Shown piece after piece: positions 22,703 through 24,120 of a DNA stretch of 24,120 nucleotides (position 1 is the stretch's first letter; the number at the start of each line of letters is the position of its first letter). Origin of the DNA: Spirochaetales bacterium (GTDB lineage Bacteria; Spirochaetota; Spirochaetia; SZUA-6; DRHE01); assembly GCA_016935715.1 (NCBI GenBank), contig JAFGQJ010000361.1:1-24120 (forward strand). The letters are read 5' to 3'. The translations under genes were made by a program, and so were the position numbers. The notes under the pieces are model-generated. The model did not search any database, was not told the origin of the DNA, and saw only the letters and a program-made list of their open reading frames with translations.

Positions 22703-24120
22703 CTACCTGCGGGAGATGCGGGTCTCGCCGTTGAAGCAGTAGGTGCAGAACCCTCCCTCCAGAAGCCGGTTGGCCAGCATGCCCTCCTGGCTGAGGTAGC
22801 CCAGGGAATCGGCCCCCAGGAACGCACGGATCCTGTCGACGGACTTGCTGTGGGCGATCAGCCGCTTCGTTTCAGCGGTGTCGATGCCCAGGTAGCAGCT
22901 GAACCTGTAGGGGGGCGAGCTGACCCGCACGTGCACCTCCCGGGCTCCGAAATCCCGAATGATGCGGATGATGTTCTTGAGCGTGGTTCCCCGCACGATC
23001 GAATCCTCCACCAGAACCACCCGCCTGTTCAGCAGCACCGAACGGTTGGGGTTGTACTTCTTGCGCACCTTGGCGTCCCGGATGGCCTGGGTGGGCTCGA
23101 TGAAGGTGCGGCCGATGTAGTGGCTGCGCACCAGCCCGAAGTCGAAGGGAATGCCGGAAGCCTCGCTGAAGCCCATGGCGGCGAAGGTGCTGGAATCGGG
23201 AACCGGGATCACGACGTCCGCTTCCACCGGGTGCTCCCGCCACAGCTGGCGCCCGAACTCTTTGCGGATATCCCCGGTCGTGTGCCGGCTGCCGAACAGG
23301 AAGCTGTCCGGGCGGGCGAAGTAGATGTGCTCGAAGATGCAGCGCAGCTGCTGCCCCGGGGGGAAGAGACGGTGGCGCTGCAGACCCCCGTCGTTGATGA
23401 TCAGCATCTCTCCGGGCTCCACCTCGCCGAGGTACTCGGCCCGGATGATGTCGAAGGCCACGGTCTCCGAGGCCACCACGAAGGCCCTGCCGACCTTGCC
23501 GAACACCAGGGGTCGAACCCCCGAAGGGTCGCGCACGGCGATCAGCTCGTTGAGGGTGAGCATGACGATCGAATAGGCCGGTTTGACCTCGGCGAAGCAG
23601 GCGGCAACGATCTTCTCGACCGAGGTTTCGCTCGAGCGGGCGTAGTTGTGCAGGATGATCTCGGTGTCGCTGTCCGAACTGAAGATGCAGCCCTCCCTCT
23701 GCAGCCGGGCTCTCAGGGCATTGCAGTTGGCGAACTGCCCGTTATGGGCGATGGCCACGGGGCCGTGCTGCGTCTGGGCGATCAGGGGCTGGGCGTTTTC
23801 CAGGGAGGAGGAGCCCAGGGTGGAGTAGCGGTTGTGCCCGATCGCTCCGCGGCCGTTGAGCTCGTGCAGCATCCTCTCGGTGAAGATCTCGTTGACGATG
23901 CCCATGCCGTAGTGACTGTGGAATTTGCGCTGGGTGGCGCTCACGATCCCGCTGGATTCCTGGCCCCGGTGCTGGAGGTTGTGCAGTCCCAGGTACACGT
24001 ACTCGGCCGGCTTGTCCACGCCCCAGATGCCGAACACGGCGCAGCGGTCGCGGATAGCGTCCCCGGATCTGTCGACGATTGCCGCCGTCCCGCTGCTCCC
24101 CAGGGCCCCTTGCCCCGGCA
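22703..24120 (-). CDS. purF: Amidophosphoribosyltransferase PurF, 5' end outside the window
   Basis: PurF commits PRPP to purine synthesis, taking ammonia from glutamine. The frame is open to the right edge with no start codon, so the gene is partial. The nucleophilic Cys is at 24041-24043 in the context DRCAVFGIWG, with at least 25 residues before it, consistent with a propeptide that is cleaved; an internal GTG at 24037 would lose this Cys and is not the start. LQHRGQESSGI, GHNRYSTLG and AIAHNGQFAN are glutaminase segments. VVLVEDSIVRGTT is the PRPP loop. Four Cys (in RCIFEHIYFAR, FSCYLGID and FCTYC) match the 4Fe-4S ligands of Bacillus-type PurF, so the oxygen-sensitive form is expected. 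It converges on the radical SAM gene, with 21 bases between stops and no clear terminator. Confidence 0.96.
   Translation of the reverse strand, partial: PGQGALGSSGTAAIVDRSGDAIRDRCAVFGIWGVDKPAEYVYLGLHNLQHRGQESSGIVSATQRKFHSHYGMGIVNEIFTERMLHELNGRGAIGHNRYSTLGSSSLENAQPLIAQTQHGPVAIAHNGQFANCNALRARLQREGCIFSSDSDTEIILHNYARSSETSVEKIVAACFAEVKPAYSIVMLTLNELIAVRDPSGVRPLVFGKVGRAFVVASETVAFDIIRAEYLGEVEPGEMLIINDGGLQRHRLFPPGQQLRCIFEHIYFARPDSFLFGSRHTTGDIRKEFGRQLWREHPVEADVVIPVPDSSTFAAMGFSEASGIPFDFGLVRSHYIGRTFIEPTQAIRDAKVRKKYNPNRSVLLNRRVVLVEDSIVRGTTLKNIIRIIRDFGAREVHVRVSSPPYRFSCYLGIDTAETKRLIAHSKSVDRIRAFLGADSLGYLSQEGMLANRLLEGGFCTYCFNGETRISRR

Overview
The window is a GC-rich, densely packed bacterial chromosome segment. 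It encodes 20 supportable proteins and no RNA genes, transposases, phage genes or CRISPR repeats that I can see. Several traits point to a free-living, Gram-negative, fermentative bacterium, most likely a spirochaete of the Spirochaeta/Sediminispirochaeta type. These are a phosphofructokinase of the long Gly/Lys class, a small outer-membrane barrel, a substrate-binding protein whose mature end looks like the GGEQEA ends common in that group, and a NusG-II/Gx-transporter pair. The assignment is an inference from family distribution, not a proof. The only incomplete gene is purF, which runs off the right end. No stretch longer than about 140 bases lacks a gene.

Left part (1-7670). A small exported beta-barrel protein ends in a clear intrinsic terminator and converges on mfd, the transcription-repair coupling factor. 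Divergent from mfd is a two-gene unit with abutting stop and start: an exported protein of unknown function and a cytoplasmic protein with a degenerate receiver domain and a PilZ-like domain. Next is a lone AAA ATPase of the DUF4143 class. It has visibly lower GC and is preceded by two identical 20-base elements, each placing a -10-like hexamer inside an inverted repeat. A small Cys-containing protein of unknown function converges on it.

Middle (7662-12332). A five-gene same-strand run reads trpS, pfk, metK, a NusG-domain-II protein and a Gx-family membrane protein. Two of its junctions overlap. A compact repeat-palindrome-repeat element lies between pfk and metK.

Catabolic block (12380-20560). 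On the minus strand are a sugar-type (CUT1) ABC importer (binding protein and two permeases, no ATPase) and two divergent nucleoside hydrolases. Diverging from it on the plus strand are a LacI-type regulator, a DapA-family aldolase/lyase and a Cys-rich DUF1847 protein. The shared regulatory region has an 18-base palindrome over the regulator promoter and a second copy of the same TTGCAA core over the transporter promoter. The simplest reading is regulated uptake of a ribosyl or other N-glycosidic compound, hydrolysis to base and sugar, and further breakdown of a keto-acid product. The substrate is unknown. I consider this the best candidate for an undescribed pathway here.

Right part (20675-24120). 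An ornithine cyclodeaminase/mu-crystallin family dehydrogenase and an AmrS-like radical SAM enzyme follow on the plus strand. Their codon usage resembles the housekeeping genes, so they may not belong to the catabolic block. They converge on purF, which retains the four Cys expected to ligate an iron-sulfur cluster and whose nucleophilic Cys is preceded by a propeptide-like segment.
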